This document shows positions 21,501-36,500 of a stretch of 64,000 nucleotides of DNA, piece after piece. A program made the translations under genes and the position numbers. Below the pieces are notes generated by a model. It ran no database searches. It saw nothing but the letters and a program-made list of their open reading frames with translations, and was not told the origin of the DNA. The stretch's first letter is position 1, and the number at the start of each line of letters is the position of its first letter. The stretch is from Cyanophora paradoxa (taxonomy: Eukaryota; Glaucocystophyceae; Cyanophorales; Cyanophoraceae): NCBI GenBank assembly GCA_004431415.1, contig QPMI01000420.1, positions 186,001 through 250,000 of the forward strand, in the 5' to 3' direction.

Positions 21501-24500
21501 GTAGGTTTATGCTTCGCTTTTTTGCCGCTTCGAATGAGCTGTGCATCCAGTTCAGCAACTTTGACGAAATGTCGGGAGATCAGCGCAACAAGCTCCCCAT
21601 CCTTGTGCGCTCTGCGGAACTTCTTTTTGTATTGAAATACGCCTGCCCACGCCCCCGCAGCTTCAGACGACCCGGAACACTCTGACGATCAGGCTCAAGA
21701 CCGATGGAAGCGTCGACAGGTCCGGAATCTACGTCGTGTACGAGGGAGTTTACAACAGAGTCGTCCCGTCGGTTCCGCCGCCCTTCGGCGATGCGTCCGG
21801 CTGCTCTCCGAACGGCCTCACTCGTGCTGGTGCCATATCCTCTTGCTCATACACTCCGGACGGGTCGGAAGCCTTGTACGACGACGATGCCTCGAAAGAG
21901 TGGTGTGCAGGACCTTCGCGCTCTAATTGCAGCCTCGAGCATTAGCCTCAGACGATCGCAGGCTGATCGCGCCAGCAAGTGGCGGGCCGATCACGATTAC
22001 GTTCGAGCACTTCGCAGTGCAGGTTCGGCGCAGCTCACCGCGTGCTTCGCGCCTTTCTAACGCCGCCCAGCCGTACGCTGGCGACCGCCTCCGCATATTC
22101 AACAACGAGACGGGGCAGCTTCTGTTCTCGGAGCCGAGCTACTTTCCCACGCGGCCCTATTCGAACGGATTCACGACGCCAGCGGGTGCGCATGCGCCGC
22201 TCTCAGGGTCAATTGCTATCTTTGTCTGCGCGAGCATGACCTTTTCGCAGCGATCACTGCTCAGACTGGACGCCTGCTAGTGCGCTGGATCACGGACGGA
22301 ACAGCAACCCCGGACTTTCGTGAGACGGGCTTTCGGCTCTCCTGGCGTGCCGGCGAGGGTTCGAGAGACGCCGTCCGCTGCTTCAAAGCTTTCGCTCATT
22401 CCACGCGGCACAGCTTCCACAGGGGCTGAGGGCACCATCACCCTAAACGAGCGGCCGCAGTACCGCGATTGGCTGATCGCGCCTAGCGGTAAGTACTAGT
22501 GCCGATGAGATTGAGCTGACTGGCACTCCGCGCTCGCTCACGCCAGCCAGATCGGTACGTGCTCACGGTCGGTACGGGCGCCGACGTGCTTCTCGACCCT
22601 GCCATCGATACGCTCCGCATCTACGCGAGGCGCGACGGCTTGCATTGCGTGAAGGCTTACTATTTTCTGACTCCGTTAACGCCTACTTCGATGAAGCAGA
22701 TCTGCGCCCTTTGGTACGCCCCTGTACGATTCGTCGACTGTATCTTCAGTGGGAATCGTGCGTGCTTTTCAATGTCGCTGTCTTGCGATGCTCTTATCGT
22801 GACTTCGCATAAGATTCCGTTCTACTTCACGGGAGCCGACGCGATCTTCGTCGTCTTCACGAGTAATCTGACGCAAGGCGACGCGCCGCCGGCGGTGGCT
22901 GCAAGCCTCTCTCTCCCCTGGGTCCCAGCGTCCTCCTTCGTGCATTTCGCCACCCACACCGACCCGGGAACGCTGGAAGCTTCCCTCATCTTCGGCATCG
23001 CGGCAACAAGCCTGCCCTTCGAGCCCATCCGCGTCGGCTGGTGCCGCCAACCCGTGAACGCTTCTCTCGCGCGAGTTTAGAACGACGGGACGCCGCAGGT
23101 CGCTCCTCTCGCAGACGGAATTGACGATAATGACCATCCAACGGGCCTCCTTGGGCCTCGGGGACGAAATCAGGGTGCGCGCTTGCTTGCACCCCGCACG
23201 GCGCGCCGTTCGCGCTCCTGTTCCTGAATCGACGTCCGGCGTTCGTCGTCCAGGTTCTGGATGCGTGGGACGACGGCTCCGCTTCTCTCCGCCTGGCCGT
23301 GTACAGCAACTCCACGCTGCCAGCGGCCACGCTGCCCCGGGCCCCCTCTCGCTCCCGCGTGGAGGTTCGGCAGTTGCAAATTCGACAAAGCTTCTCCACG
23401 GCTTATCTCCTCCTCTAGGTTGTCCCGAAGTTAGACTCCAGCCGCACGGTGGCCCTCGTGAACATATCCTACGCGTTCCGGCCGGCTGCCGCTGCCGGTT
23501 CGTGGTTTCACGATTCTCGTTGCGGGCTGCAGCCAGAGCGGCGGCATTGACATCGAGCCGCAGGGCTCTGCCAAAGCCTGGATCAGTGCCCTCTCGCGGA
23601 TCCCAGCGGTAGCGTCACTCTGAGGAAGGAATCGTACCCCTTGCTCTCGACTATTTCGTGGCGCGTGGCACCGCAAGCTCCTGCCAGCGGCGCGCTCGTC
23701 GTTTTCAACACGCTCGAGACTTCGATCGTCGATGAGCTTCTCGTTCGTCGACTCCACCCCGCACCGCGCCGGGTTTGCTGAATTGAATATTGTCTCTGGC
23801 AGGTCACGTCGTCAGCTGGTGGCGTGGAATCCGCGACGGCGATGCGCGGGCCTATGTCGAGCGAGGCGCTGACGCCGTGCTACGTCTCGGGCGACTCTCT
23901 CACGGTTGGTTTCGACTTCGCCTCGCAGGCATTGCGCCTTCATGCTATGCTGCCGGACAGGTTGCTATGACTTCCCGTGAGACCGGCGTGGATGGGTTCA
24001 GCTTCGACTACTGGACGGGCGATGCTGCCACACAGCGCCTTGCTGAAGGTGAGTTGATTTAGCGGCGTCGGACTCGTGCGCTTCCTCTGACCTTGTCGGG
24101 ATCAGTGCAAGCTGCAGAAATGCAGACCTGCATGCACGTGGCTGCTCCCGTCTCCCCCATCATGCCTCCCCGCTGGCCCGGGTATCGACCGCCGAACTGC
24201 ACGGACGGTATGTCTGCTTGTGATTGGCTGGTAGCGATTGCCATGCTCATCGAGTGCGCAGTCTATGCCAAGTTCTCCGCTCGCATGCGAAGCCGAAACC
24301 CGAAGTGCGCTTCCGATTTTTCCCGGATCTTTGTGTGCAGTGCGATAGAGTCTAAATCTCTTCTTGCAGTCTCCCCATTCCCCCTGAAGATAAGGTGATG
24401 CACTTGTACGGCGCGTCTGGCCAGCACAGCATCATCGCGAACGCCACAAGCCCCACCGGGATGGCCGCCTTGATGTTCGAGCTTTGTTCGAAAACATTCC

Positions 24501-27500
24501 GCCGACATTCGCATGTGACGCGTTTCCCTCGCTTCTCTTCTCAGAACTGTGGTCGTACCGACGGGGCACTTGGGCATGTCGTTCTCCGTACGCGTTTGGG
24601 GGGATCAAGAGGTCTCGTTCCACAATACTTATCCTTCTATCTCGGCAGTTCGTGAGCCCAGGCCCGACTCGGACCTTCACCGAGGGCCAGGTTGGCTGAT
24701 TCTGACAGAGCGCCATTGGTGAAGTTCTCTTCGCATTTTGATTGTCGCATCCAGTACTGGGTGTGGGGCGACTGCGGTGACGATGCCGCCTGGGGCGGGC
24801 ACTACGTTGGACGCACTCTCACGTGCATCATTCGCCTTTCTTTCGACTTCTGCGCGCGACCGCTTACGCGATTCGTGATAGACCTTCAAGTCCTCTCGCG
24901 GATTCGGAAACCACCCTAAACATTGCGGGCCACTTCGTAGTCATTTAGTGCGTAATGCCGGTCACATTGCATTCGGAAAAGGATCGTGACGCGAGGCCAC
25001 AGCGCGCGGTGGACCGGCGCCGCCCCCGGTGGCGTGCGCAATGATGGATTCACGTTCTCGTGGACGGAGACCGAGCCGGCAAGCACCGAAGATGGCAGCG
25101 ATGGCATGGATGGTGCGAGGGCTGCGCCAGTCGAGCTAGAATCTAGAGAGATTGCTATTCTTCGCGGGCGAAACTTTTGTCGCAACAGATGGCAGCGTCA
25201 TTGCCGAGGAGCGCACGTACACGAACTTCACCGGACGCCTCGGAAGCTGCATCTTCGAGAGCGGATCCGGAGCCTGTCAGCCGACGACCACCTTGCAGCG
25301 CGAATCGAAATACATCTGGTGATCTGGAAGTAGGGCCGTTGTTGCTCGGCGCCTGAATGCAGTGCGCGCGCAGGCACGTGAACGTTCCAAGGACACATCG
25401 GCTTAGGTTTACGGTGAATTTTGTTAACGTGGACCCTTCCCAAGAGTACGTTCGTATCTTTGCCGCGGCCACGGAAGACTACGATTATCAGGTCCAGCTG
25501 CATCTTTCGTTCCAACTCCGAATCCCGGATGATGTCACACTGACACACCTTGCGCGCGCAGGAATGGTATCACACTGGCGGGCTGATGGAAACGATCACG
25601 GTGCATGAACCCAAGCTATCTAATCGCGATCGCTTGCTTCTGCGGCCGGACCGCAGACTGATACGTGAACGGCGCGGGTGCCAGGTTGAAGTAGACGCAA
25701 TCGCGACCGTCGTTTTCAACACGGGCCCCGAATCCATCGACAACGGCGGCGTCGACATCTCGTGGGAGGCCGTGCAGCAGCCCCTGCGCACGTCCTACGG
25801 CTGCGCCCCCTCTCTGACGAGCCGCGTCGGCTACATCTCCGAGTGCTCGTACGCCAGCGGGCTCGTTGAGGACGTGTACCCCACGGGTGCCTCCCAGAGC
25901 TGGTGCGCGGGGATCCGGATCCGCATTAGAGAGTTTTGCGCGCGGCAGGTGACGCGTTGCGCGCAGGGAAATCGCCCCCCAGTGCGGGGCCCCCATACGA
26001 ATATCTTTCTTGCAGTTCTCTGTCCAGCCGTACTCTGGGGACCGTCTGCGCATCTTCGACGCAGCATCTGGAGCGCTGCTGTTCTCGGAGCCTAGCTTCT
26101 TCCCCACACGCCCCTTCTCTTCAGGATTCAGCCTCCCGAACTGTGCGCACATATCTCAATATCGATGGCATCAATTGACAGGCACGAGTGACTGACGCGT
26201 ATTTCGTGCGCAGCACTTGTGGTGGACTCGCCACGCGTGTTGATTCGATGGGAGACGGATGCTTACGAGACATACCAACGGGCAGAGCGCGGTTTCCGTC
26301 TCAAGTGGGTCGCATGTCCTGGTACGCGCACACGCAGTAGCTACATAGCCCTTATCCTAAACTCTTCGAGCAGAAAACTGGGCGCCTGTCACTCGGTACG
26401 AAGGCGAGTCGGGGGAGGCTACCTCGTCTGCAGACTCCAACGCTTTCACTAGCCTCGAGGACATGTACATGCAGTCCGGTACCGGATGGTCAGTTTTGGC
26501 ACGGGACTGTAATTATATAGACGCCGCCTCGCTCACGTTTGCTCAGGTCTGTGCTGTACCAGATCGCTTCCGGACCCGCGGCGATCCTGTTTTCCATCAT
26601 GAACGCCCAGCTTCGTGTTGGCGATGCGTCCGTAGGCTTGCGGGTGCGGCCGTTAGTGTGTGATGCGCTCGTATGCGGCCATCTGACTGCCTGTAGATTT
26701 CGGATTGGGCTCCCGGCGAAACGCCGGTCGTTCGGGGCGTCGTCAACAGCACTTGGGCGCTGCCCGCGTCCTTCCTCTTCGCCAAGGGCGTACTCGTCGA
26801 GTTCAGCCCGCAGTACGACTACGATCTGGTCCAGGCGTCGTTCTCCGTCGCGTTCCAGTGGAAGAGCGCCGCCTCTGCGAGTGTGCTATAGCTAGCGCCT
26901 CTCACAGTGGGCGCCCCGACCTCTTCTGAGCTCGTGCTGGGTTGCAGGCTACTGCGACGACCTGAACTGCACGATATCGACCGCTTCGGGGGCGCGCAGC
27001 ATGGTGGACCGCTACTCCCCGTCCGCTGCGATCGCCTCCTATCCGCTCCTGTCGTCCGCCACGTGGTGCGCGCGCTCGCCCGCACCGGCCGAAACTGCAC
27101 ACAAAGCCCTTCGTTCACGCCCGTCTCAGGCACATAATCCCTTCGTTCACGCCCGTCTATCTCATTATGGTTGTTTTCGACGTCTCCGTGTTCGATGAGA
27201 TCCAGGTGCACGTGACCACCTCAGGGGTCACGACGACGACGACGATGCGGGGCCCGCTCGGCTCCGAGGCGCTCGCTGACTGCTATTTCTTTGGCGACTC
27301 GATTTCCGTGCGCGAGCCGTGTTTTGCCGCTTGTTTCGCGGGCTGACACACTCACGCAAACCGCGTCGCTTGTAATCAGCTTTCAATGCGATCCACGGAT
27401 ACCTACGTTCACGGCTTCCAATTCAGCTTTTCGACCGGAACCACTGCGCAAGACCAATTGGATACACGTGCATTCTGCCGTTCTCGCACGCGGTTCTGTT

Positions 27501-30500
27501 CTCGTCATCGACATCGTTACTCAGCGGCTGAACGAAGAAGACTTCCTTGCCCGAATGTGCCCGTGATGGTCACCCCCATCCAGGCTCCACAGTGGCCTGG
27601 CCACCCGCCGGCCGCCTGTCTCGACAGTGCGTTTAATTTTTGTTTAGGTGTCTGATCAGGGCATGAGTTCAGTATGCACTTGTTTCGTCGCAGTATCGAG
27701 CGCGTTCACTTCGCGTCTTGAAGCTCTAGGGTGCGTCAGCGCTTTTGCTTCAACGATCCGCTGCTTATTTTTTGTGAAGGCTTCTTGCTCCGAGTATACC
27801 AATACGGCACTTCATGGAAGATTCCGGGGCTTTCGCGATGAATGCAACTGACATCGATTCGGCCAGCGGAGAAGTCGCGGTTCTCTTGTGCGCCGTGCTT
27901 TTTCCCCTCTTCGCTCATGGATATCATGGCATCGTCCCTTTTTAATTGTGTGCTCACATTCTGGGGCGTGCAGCACTGTGGCAGCGAAGGGAGGACCAGT
28001 CGCCTTCGATTTCAAGGCACGCCGTCTCTTTGACCCAATCGAACCAAGCTCACCGCCTAATGACAGTTTTCGCAGTTTGTCGAAAGCACCGATGCCTCGC
28101 CTTGGACCTCGGGCCAGCTCAGGACATGGACGGACTGCGGCGAAGCGCCGCACGAGAGTCGGGAGCATTATTTCTGGGCCGATTTGTGCGCTTCTGCTGA
28201 GGCTGCTTCTGCTGATATTTCTTTTTCTCTCGACCTGCTGACTCTCTCGCAGCGCCGTCGATGAAGAAACATCAATTTCGGTCAGCGGTAGCTGGGCAGT
28301 CATATAGTGCGTCGACGCAGATTAGGCCTGCATGACGAAGCTGACGATTTTGCTCCCGCCAGCGTGGGTTTCGCCGGCGGCGGCTTTGTCTTCGACTGGA
28401 ACCGCCTTCCCTCCAGCAGCGCGTACCCCGACGAAAGTGCCTACCCCCAAACCCGCGCGCACATTGGAGCGACTCCCGCTGACGAATTCGAATTTCGACA
28501 CCTCCACGCTTGCCCTGCCGCGCAGCCTACGTCGTCACGGGTCGTGCGGGCACGGTTGGCACATGCGGATTCGCGGAGCGCGCTGACTCTCGCGAGTGCG
28601 CGATGGTGCCCAGCGGGATGCAGCGTCTCGTACAAAAAATATGGTGCGCTGTCTGCATTCTTTCTTGGTAACGTGCTGAAGTCGACGTGGGGCAGGCATG
28701 TAATGCTCCCGTGGAACCTCCGCGCCACGTCGCGTGCGTCCCGTTTCTTCGTTCTTCTTCCTAAATAGAGGGATCTTGACCGCGCGTGCGGCAGAGATCG
28801 AGTTTGTTCGAATCCCCTCGTCCTACGATCGGGTAGCAGTCTTGGATGGCGATACCGCGACCTGGTGGCAAAGTGAGCTGGTGCTCTATGAGCGTGTCTA
28901 TTCAAACCATCTGACGGACCCCGACTTGCCCAAGACGGTGCCTATCTTCTGTGTACATACTCTCTGTCCTCTTTCACCGATTCTCGAACCAGGTGACTGC
29001 GCTCTCGAACAAGATGACTTTCCTGGTTTCTCCGTCTCCCAGCGGGTCTTTGGACTCCTTCATCGAATTGAACGCGACCTTCGACGGGTTCCTTGAACGG
29101 GGCTCGCTCTGGTGGGTACTCGATTCCGCAAGGACGGCCTGCGTACCCCTTTCGACGAGCCGCGAGGGGGTTTTGACCGACTGCCGCCCGAGCTACGTCG
29201 CTGCGGAGAGGCCGTACCTAGGGAACCAGACTCAGTCGTGGTGCGTTTGCCTACACGTGCAGTGTCTCCAGACGAGTCAATAGCTATCGCGGATTCTCTG
29301 ACTTGGATGGATGCAGGACTATCGAGCCGCACTGCGGAGGGGCTGTGAACATCTCCTTCGAGGTGTTCAACGTCCAGCCGTACTCGGGAGATCGCTTGCG
29401 AATCTGGGAGGAGGCAGCTACGAGCACGATCCGATTCTCAGAGCCGAGCTACTTCCCGTTCCGTCCTTTTTCCTCCGGCACCGTACTTCCCGCAAGTGCG
29501 TCGCGTGCTTTCGCTATATATTTAAATGCTTTCCGATTCGCACTGAAATTCTCTCTTCTGATCAGCGATCACAATCGCATCGGGGCGGGCGATTGTCCGT
29601 TGGGAAACGGATGGGTATGATAGCCCAGGATGGCTCGAGCGCGGGTTTCGGCTGCGTTGGAAGGGTTGCTTCGGTAGGGGATTGCAGTTGCACCCGATTA
29701 GTTTTAAATAGCTGCTGAGATGAGCCCGCAGACGACGTTCAGCGCGCGGAGAACGGCAGCATCGTCATGGATGCGCGCGTCGCGTACAAGGACTGGGTCC
29801 TCTCTCCGTTCGGTTCGACGTCGCTGAGATTTGTTTGTCTTTTGGAGTGCTGACTCCGATCTAGTCCCGTACTTGTTCTGGCTCGCGAGTGACTACAGTT
29901 TCGAAGCCGAGTTTGACGTTTTTCAGCTCTTTCGAGGGTGAGCTCGAATCTTTTGTGGTATCCAAGAAGACTCAGATGTTCACATTCGAACCCTTGCGCA
30001 GGGACTCTCCATTTGGGGAGACAATCTACGACAGCCGGAACGGGCCGCCCCCTCGGCGCTGGGTTTCAGCGTCCGTCACTCCCACGTTCGTAAGCTTCTT
30101 CGGAGAGATGGACACGGGGGCGAGGTTCGCTCCGCCGCGATTCGTTTAAGAGAGTCGGCCGCTGATCGCAGCCTCGACCGGCCGCGGGCAGCACGGAGGC
30201 GAGCTTCCGTCTGCTCTGGGCGCCGCTGTCGGCGACCGACCCGACGGTCATCCAGCTCGACGAGGCCGGCTCTCGGAGCTGGAGCTTCACGTCGGACAAC
30301 CTGCGCGACGTCAGCGACCTGCCATTCAGGCTCGGCTGGCTCCACCGCACCGAGAGCCGGCCCGTGCTGCTCACCATCGAGTCCGCCGCGCTGCTCGACG
30401 AGCTGACCGGCGAGTTCGTCGAGCTGCGGGTCCGCACGCACGCTCCGCATTCGCTCCGACGTGGTAACACGGCCTTCTGAAGCGGTCGCGTAGTTCTACG

Positions 30501-33500
30501 ACGTCCTCCCCGACGGAACGCGCCTCGACCGGGGCGCAGTCAAGCACGGCATGGAGCTGCCCCACTCGATTCTCTCGACGGCGGATCTGGGCGTGGGGGT
30601 CGAGCCCGTGGGGATCCAGGCGGACAGCTCCCTGGGATTCACGTCGAACTTCGCCGTTTCGTACTCCTGGCGCCCGCTTGTCCCCGGCAGTGAGCTGTTT
30701 CGATGATTCGACCCCGCTTCCTCCAATATCGTCAACATTGCGCAGGCTCCTGTCCTACTCCAACTTTGTGCGACGCGCCGGCCGCCAGTGACTCCTGGTT
30801 CTTGGAGGAGCGTACAGGCTATCCTCTGAACTCCTCGGTTACCATGTGCGCATCTTGCTGTCGCTGTTCTGCGCCTCCTGCACCTCATTCGGCTCTCAGA
30901 CGGATCGCGCCCGAGTCGACGGCTTTAACCCCGGGTGTCGTTCTCGTCGTGAATTGGTTGGACATCTCCATTTTCGACGTGTTGGAGGTCGCAGTCACCT
31001 TTGCAGTGACTGATTTAGGCAACGGCGACTCCGTTTTCCCCGATTCGCTGCCTGGAATTCCGGTCACCATGCGCGGCCCGATGTCTCACGAGGCCTTGAC
31101 GCCCTGCTACGTGCACGGAGACTCGATGACGGTCACTGAACTCGCTGAGCTCTACCGCCCGCGCCCGCGCCCAATGACGCTCGCCTTCTTGCGTCCAGAT
31201 CACGCTCTCGACATCGCTGGCATTCGAAAACGGTGTCAGTTTGCAGTACGAAACCGGCGATGCAGTGCGAAACCGGCTTGATTCCCGTAAGCTCCGCGGT
31301 TGGCCTCGCTTGCGTTGTGCATTCCAGTGACATCGTTCGCGCAGTGATGTACGATCAAACACCGCCGTGCTTCAGCTCGCCAAAACCCCTCTCCCCTCTA
31401 ATGCCCCCGAAATGGCCGGGCTACCCCCCGCCGCGGCCTACTTGCGCAACTCGTGAGCCGTTCGATCTTCTTCATTTGCTTGTCCGTGCCTGATCCGTCG
31501 TCCTCTATCCAGTTTTGGAGAGCTACATGGCTCGGCTCTCGAGCTTGCAGTGCGTCGCATTCGCCCTATCGCCGAGATTGATTCGCTCACGCCTCGAGCG
31601 TCTTCCCGAGCAGGCTGCCGCTTCCGTCTGAAGAGAACATCTTTCATCTGCACGGCTCGTCTGGAGAGTTCGAGATCCGCAACGCCGACTGGTCCGGGCC
31701 GAGGACCACCACCGCTTTTTTGTGCGCTGCGCGTGCTCGCGATCCCATCGCCATCATCTGCAGCTGCTGACCGTTACGGTTCAGCACCATCGCGACCCCG
31801 GATCCAAACGGAAAGCTGCGATTCGGCATGAGCGTGAGTGCTCCTTATAGTGAGTGGAATCACAGCTGGTACTCACCCAGCCGCAGATTTACGACCACGC
31901 CTCTTCCCAACTCACTGCCAAGGTGCGGTACTAGAAATCTCACTGCCCTATTTCACCGTCAGTTTTAAGATCCAAGTGCCTGTCGGGCAGGCGTACGCAT
32001 GGAGCGACTGCGCTGAGAATCCCCACGAGAACACCTACCTGAGAAGCCGCACGAAGGGGTACGACTTGTCCATCGAGTGGTTCAACCCCGTTCAAGGAGG
32101 CTGGGACCTGGGAGGACCCAAGGAGACCGACGCAACTTGGCTGGTTGTGTAGTGCGTGCACGGCGCCATCCTGGTGGCTCGCTGTTCGTCCTGACTCGTT
32201 GAGGTCAGCGTCACGTGGACTCTAGAGGAGATCTTCCCTCACAACGAGCGCAACGACGTCTTCCAGCTGTCGTGGTTCCAGCACCCGCCCGTGGACCCGT
32301 ACGCAACGGATCACGAGGCGAAGAGGGAATGTGCGCCGCCGCAATCGCAAGCGTGAGCGCACCACGATAGCTCCATACATCTGAATACGCCGTGCAGCCC
32401 TCGTCTATGAGGGGCTCGTTACGCCGGGAGATTGGACGTATGGATTCGGCTCTTGCGAGATCAGCGAATACGCAGAGCCGCAGTTCTGCGCCGGGCACTA
32501 CGACCCGGAGTGGAGCAAGATCTGGTGCGCCTGGCCCGCATTCGTGCCGCAGCTGCCCTCCCGCTCACGGAGCGGGCAGGCGGATACTGATGCCTTGGAA
32601 CTACATCGTGGACGCCGAAATGCGGTGGATCGAGACGGAGGCTAACTTTGACTTCGTGTTCGTCACTCCATGCCGGTCGCCAAGCGGCCCTTTGGCTGTT
32701 CTGATGTGTCTTTGCTGGCAGGACCGCCTACGATTCCGACACGGACGACGAGTCTAGAATCGTGCTAACCCAACCCCTACCATGCCAGCAATACTTTCCG
32801 TGATTAATGCCGCTGCGCACAGATCCCGGCTGTATCTCGCCTTTCTGGCCGCGCCCTCACTGGCGGTCCGTCGATCCAGGTGCACCGGCGGCTGCCAAAC
32901 GACTCTGTTTAGCTCGCCCGCCAACCTCGAGCCGCCCCGCAGCTGCGCACGACGGGTAGCGCGCTGACGGTCAAGCTCACGTCCGACCGCATCATCACGG
33001 GCCCCGGGATCCGCGGCGTCTACTACTCCGTCAAGATCGCCGAGGACATCATGCAGAGCTGGCTCGACTCACTCGCCCGTGACGTGACGGATGCGAGGGG
33101 TTGCGCCCCGGAGCTGCGGGCGCGCAGCGGAGCGGTTTCGGACTGCAGCTACCGGCTCGACGACGGCACCAAGTTCATCTACCCCAAGAATCGCAACGGA
33201 GACAACGGGCTCTCTTGGTGCGGCTCACCCGGAACCCATGGGAGACTCGCTTCGACCGTGCCGCAGGCTAATCGCGCCGCTCTGCGGCGGGCCGATTACC
33301 ATCACTTTCGAGCTTTTCTCGGTGCAGGTGAGCTATGTGCACGCTGTCGCTTCTGCTTTGGAGCCCCGCGCGAATATCGAGAGCAGCCGTTCGCGGACGA
33401 CCGGCTCCGCATATACAACATCGAAACGGGAGCGCTCGTCTTCTCGGAGCCGAGCTACTTCCCCCAGCGGCCCCACTCGTCCGGGACCTCGCTGCCGGAC

Positions 33501-36500
33501 AGTGCGCTCACTCGAGCTCTCTTTTGCATGACCGAAGTTCACGACCGCGCAGCGTTTACGATCGACGCGCCTGGTTTGTATGTCCTGTGGGAAACCGACG
33601 AGTTCGAGACGCCGCAGCGGCTCGAGCGCGGATTCCGCTTCCGTTGGCGAGCAAATTCTGGTAAACTTCCAGTCGCCAGTGCATCTATCTTCGCTCCGGC
33701 TTCGTCTGACTGATGTCAGGAATGGACGCTCTCACGGGCCTCCGCGGGGACGTCTCCCTTGTGGAGCGTGTCTCGTACCGGGACTGGATCATCCTGCCCG
33801 AGTTCCAAAATATCATGGCGCCCGCATTCGTGCTCGAGATCGTCGACATGACGATCAACGTCGAGAATGAGCGCGTCCGCATCTTCGCAGGGTGCGTCGT
33901 CTTCATCTAGATCTGGATAGGTTTTCGCTTCTGCTATTTTGACAACCCGCGTGCGCAGAGAGAACGCGTTCGGAACCGTTCTCTTTGACTCCAACCACCA
34001 GACGAAGAGAATTATCACCGTCGTCGACACGTACTCCGTCTTCGTCGTCTTCAACTGCAGCGACCCCGCGCCGTGCGCAGGGCGGGCCTCGCCGAACGCC
34101 GGCTCGTCGAACGTGCTGACGCCGCGGCCGCAGGGACGTTCCTGGCTGGGGCGGCTTCTCCATCAGCTGGAGCCCCGTGTCTGACTACGACCCTACGACC
34201 GTCTTCGCGGGCGAGGCATCCGGCTCCTCCACTTTCGTCGTCGATTCGGAGAGCCTGGCCACCGTTGTGGACCTGCCGTTCGGCGTCGGCTGGTGCGCCT
34301 GGTAGAGCTCGAGGCTGCAGCAGTTGACGATCACTGTGCATTATGGTTTTCGTTTCGTTTGTTAAGCAACTCCACGTGTACGTGCGCAGGTCCATAGACC
34401 CGAGCCCGAACGCGACGGATACTTGGCCGGGACCGCCGGCTACACTTATGACGATTCACCGCGTCGTCCTCGAATCCGGATACGACAGCATCGTCGCTCC
34501 GACATCTGGAGAGACCCCTGCTGACACCGTCTCTGTGCTGATCCGGGTATTTTCATCGTTTCGAGTTTCGACCAGAGATTCTGCGAGAATCTAAAATCGC
34601 TTCCAGATATTTGAGGGCGACAATCTCGCTTCGAAGTTTAACGTGACGAGCGCGACGGATTTGCCGGTGACATTCCTCGTACGCTCCAAGATTCGGGCTG
34701 AGCTTTTCCCTTTGTACGATCCCACTGCGGTCGTCACCTACTCCGCATTCGAGGTCGACTTCTCGTGGCGGCCGGCAGGGGCAGCAGGTGATACTGGAAG
34801 CCCCCATATTCTCCCTCATCGGCGTCATCTTACACTTGTGCAGGCCTGTGCGACAACAGCTCAGACATCGAGATGAGGACTGTTGGATGGGCCCCGTCAT
34901 GCACTTTGGCGAATCCGAGCGGCGCGATCGACGTGCAAGGCCGCGAACTCTTCCCTCTCGTCTCGAGCGTCCGCTGGTGCCAATCCGCTCGCCCCTCTGC
35001 CGCCTCTTCTCCGATCGCGACGTCTGGATGCAGGGATGTCTTTCCGGCTCTGGAGGAATGGGCGGGCATTTTTCTCAAAGTTCAAGTCCTCGACGTTTCG
35101 ATTCTGGACCAGCTCTCAGTAATCGCTCTGCTTCATTTTTTCGCTCCTTTGTTCGAACGTCGACTCTAAGATACATCTGTGCACGTGCAGATCGGGTTTT
35201 TCTCTGTTACTGATATGTGGATCTATGCAACTGATTACGCCGGACCGCTCACGTCCGAGGGCTTCGCCCCTTGCTTTCTTTACAGATTTGGAACAAACGT
35301 AGCTGTGCGTCTCTTTGTTCGCGCTTTGCGTGATATTTACTCACGCGCATGCGCTTGCAGGCGATGGTCGCGCTCGAATCCAAGGATGTCTACAAAAACG
35401 GATTCAGGATTGAATACTGGGTCGGTGACGAGGCGATGGCCCATTTCATCGACGGTCAGCAGTCCGAGGGGGCTGCACCTGCTTGTGGATTCGATCTCTG
35501 ATCGCCTTGTCGCAGCGTCGAGCACGGGGATGCCTGAGTGCATGCCGAAGCCGGCGATCACCGCGCCGTCTCTCCCGCCGCAGTGGCCGAACTTCGAGCC
35601 GCCCGACCCTGCCTGCATGAACCGTGCGCGCAAACTCGTACTGCTCTTCAACGTCGCATTGTTCGAGGTTGACCCCAATTGCAATCGCAGTGCAAGAAAA
35701 CTTTGCGCAACGCTTCAGCGCGTACGCACTAGAACTGCGATCGTGCCGGGTTGACGAATCGCTGACTCTATGTACCTGCAGCTTCCTGCAGCCTGCGTTC
35801 TTGGAGCACTGCCCTCCCCATCTGACCACCTGTAACGTGTTCACGTCCGACCTTCACTTCGAGCTCGGCGACGAGCGCTGCGATCGCAACGAGGAAGCAG
35901 GCAGCGTTCGATGCGCTTTCCTCGTGTGCGTGCCGCTCCCACCACTTTTTCCAGATGAGCGCAGTTCACGCGCGCGCGCCTGCTGCAGTGCAATCACGGC
36001 CCAGGGCGGGCCTTTGGATATCACCATCGATCTCCACGTTCGTTCTGGGGCCCACTTTTCGCGCCAATCTCTGCTGACGTCGACCAGACGGAGTCCTCCC
36101 ACAACGGATACGAAACAAGCGGACAGGTAAGAACTGCTTGTCTATTTGGACGACGGCTGAAAGCTTAAAAGCTTTGCAACTTCGAATTCAGGTTTACGCG
36201 GCCTCTGGCTGCCGTGTCAAGGGCATGGACGACCTTTTCCACGAGCAATCGTGGAACTGGTTCGCCGCATATGCATCTTTCTAAATCTCTTTCGCTCACG
36301 TTATATTGATGCGGGTTTGCGCAGGCCGTCCAACTCAGCGGGTGGGCAATCTGGTGGTGGCGCGCTAACGCGAAGAATCGCCCATATGCGCTCTCCATGG
36401 CTGTGGGAGGTCATTCACTATTTATCCTTCTCAAGGCCCATCATTCGCTTACTTGCCCCTCTCTCGTTCAGAGCAATGGGACGAGAACCAACGTCGTGAT